Origin: Branchiostoma floridae
Taxonomy: Eukaryota; Chordata; Leptocardii; Amphioxiformes; Branchiostomatidae
Assembly: GCF_000003815.2 (NCBI RefSeq)
Contig: NC_049987.1
Coordinates: forward strand, 5,789,614 to 5,850,150
Length of the DNA: 60,537 nt
Direction: 5' to 3'
Part shown: positions 59,057 to 60,537 of the stretch, piece after piece
Layout: the number at the start of each line of letters is the position of its first letter
Numbering within the stretch: the stretch's first letter is position 1
Position numbers and translations under genes: made by a program
The notes under the pieces: model-generated
Database searches by the model: none
What the model was told of the DNA's origin: nothing
The model's input: the letters and a program-made list of their open reading frames with translations, nothing else

Positions 59057-60537
59057 ACTATGTCTTTAGGAGTGTCCTTTAGGCCTGTTATTCAGGTGAA
59101 CCTTCACCGAGAAGTGTTGGAGGTCGAGAAGTGCTGGCCTTATTCAACGGCTAGTCTGCAACATCCAGATCAAACCTGATCTGCCTCAATATTTTTTTTT
59201 AAATATTATAATAATGTTGTTGTTTTTTCTTCTCAACAACACGGTGCAGATAGCAGGGGAATTATTAAGACCCTGAATTGCACTGCCCCGTTACATTTGT
59301 TAAAATCAGAAAGAAGACACAAAAAAACAGTATTAGCACATTAGTCGATATTGCACATTTGCGGATATTGCACATTAACTGAATGATTTTTCAACGTAAT
59401 GTTCTTCTTTGTTTAGTCCAAAGTGAGATCATCCTCAACCGCATTGAATTGAATTTTTCTAACAAGAATTTAGAATTTTCCTAACAAGATCCTTGTCCTA
59501 CATATCCTATATATAATATATGAATTTTTATATAGCCTGCCAACTTTAGTCTATGGATGCTAAAGACAACACTAGCGAATTGAAGTTTCATAGTTACAAT
59601 GTCGAATTCTTCCAAAATGTTCACTTAACTCTTTCTCCTCAACACAATATAATTGAACAAGGTTGCAGCCAGCAAAGTCCGGTGGTAAAGCCAGACGATC
59701 CACATTCAGGGCCGCCTGATTGGTTACGTCACTCGCGCACTGTAGGGGCTTCTCGGCTGTGGTGGTGCTCTTACATAACATTCTTTGTGGTTTCTAACTG
59801 GATCCTTCCAAATTTCTTTCCATACATTTAGCCATTGTTTCATATGATCTCCTGCCGTGGTATTTTTGTCTTTTCAATGAAACTTTTATATTTAACTTGG
59901 TCTTTAGCTATGTCATGTTAGCCTTCTCTCTCTGTAGAATTAACTTTCTATTTTCCAATCGGATCCGCTGCGCCACCATAAGGACCTTACTGGTACTGCA
60001 CATTGAAAAGCCATAGCCAGCAGACGAAAATGGCAAAATAAGTAAATTGAGTCTCTCATCCTTTAAGGCTGAACCCCATCATCTAAGAAAAGTTCTTGCT
60101 CTCTAAAGATCAGCGAGTTATGAGCCTCCTGCTTGCACAAGCAAGAATGAAGTTGGTTACCTGGCGGGCACTGTGCCAAGACATCGCAGATACGGTTGGA
60201 TTTGTATAGGCAACTCAGCAGATACCAGCAGACACATAAAAGGGCGTGATAAGTATGATAAACAGTTTAGAGTTATCTTGGGCCAACGTGGTTAAACTGG
60301 TATGAACTATTGGGGGATATGAACGTTTGCAGTTCAATATTCACTGTGTCTTAGCTTGTGCCGACTTATTAAAGTCAGACAGTACTGTACTTAACGTACC
60401 ATTGCATGAGACCATAGCCGACACAATACATTGTCTTCACCCCGTTTTCTCGGCTACTTTGCGAATTTGGAAAAACTTTACACACAAAGCAATGGCATTT
60501 TCATCCCGTATATGAGTATGCATCGCTCTAACCACCT

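Larger units (their letters stand above)
49753..60537. repeat. Segmental duplicate, copy B (partner 1-11217)
   Basis: Second copy of the segment at 1-11217, same orientation. It starts at or before 49753, where the sequence matches window base 1, and runs to the last base, which matches copy A near 11217. It is interrupted by N-gaps at 49788-50136 and 58130-59056. It lacks the 298-bp MITE of copy A, showing an intact empty site near 53968, and it has about 35 extra bases near 57010-57045. Short frames shared with copy A are listed separately or rejected. Confidence 0.95.

Noticed and set aside
58094-59179. Long ORFs through N runs (also at 35509-35948, 40112-40703, 49688-50326)
   Set aside because: Their length comes from unknown bases.

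Overview
The window looks like eukaryotic, intron-rich, repeat-rich DNA from a marine invertebrate deuterostome, most likely an amphioxus (Branchiostoma). That assignment is inference. It rests on short phase-consistent exons in long introns, an IRF-family immune transcription factor, a Kirrel/nephrin-like Ig gene, many MITEs and tRNA-derived SINEs, large minisatellites, and two diverged copies of one 11 kb segment as expected of a very heterozygous draft assembly. There are seven N-gaps. No bacterial-type operons, CRISPR arrays, rRNA genes or convincing tRNA genes were seen.

Layout. (1) 1-11217 and 49753-60537 are two same-orientation copies of one segment; homology runs to both window edges. 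The copies differ by point changes, small indels and one cleanly inserted 298-bp MITE. Inside copy A a 388-bp stretch is repeated on both sides of a 100-N gap, which is probably an unmerged contig overlap. (2) 11218-23111 has no confident gene. It holds a LINE 3' end (about 17045-17500), a Penelope-like insertion with two inverted 144-bp arms, each carrying a hammerhead-ribozyme-like motif (19813-20214), and a 640-bp fold-back element (21568-22207). (3) 23112-25431, minus strand: the 3' five exons of an IRF-type gene with the C-terminal IRF-association domain. (4) 25761-33152, plus strand: five exons of a Kirrel/nephrin-like Ig-domain adhesion receptor. These two genes are divergent, and the 100-N gap at 25514-25613 lies between them, so it may hide 5' parts of both. 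(5) The Ig introns hold MITEs, a 40-bp perfect palindrome, a possible homeodomain-site cluster and a 19-bp minisatellite. (6) 38764-40035, plus strand: three exons of an unassigned helical, HEAT/ARM-like protein with a 20-bp minisatellite in its first visible intron. (7) 33153-38700 and 40576-49752 are mostly non-coding, with SINEs, two hAT-type MITEs with exact 8-bp target duplications, and a local three-copy repeat family.

The three genes show no obvious joint function. The IRF gene would encode a nuclear regulator, the Ig gene a cell-surface adhesion protein, and the third is unknown. The most unusual material is the mobile DNA: the hammerhead-like inverted pair that splits a 71-codon reading frame, the long fold-back element, and the MITE that is present in one duplicate and absent from the other.
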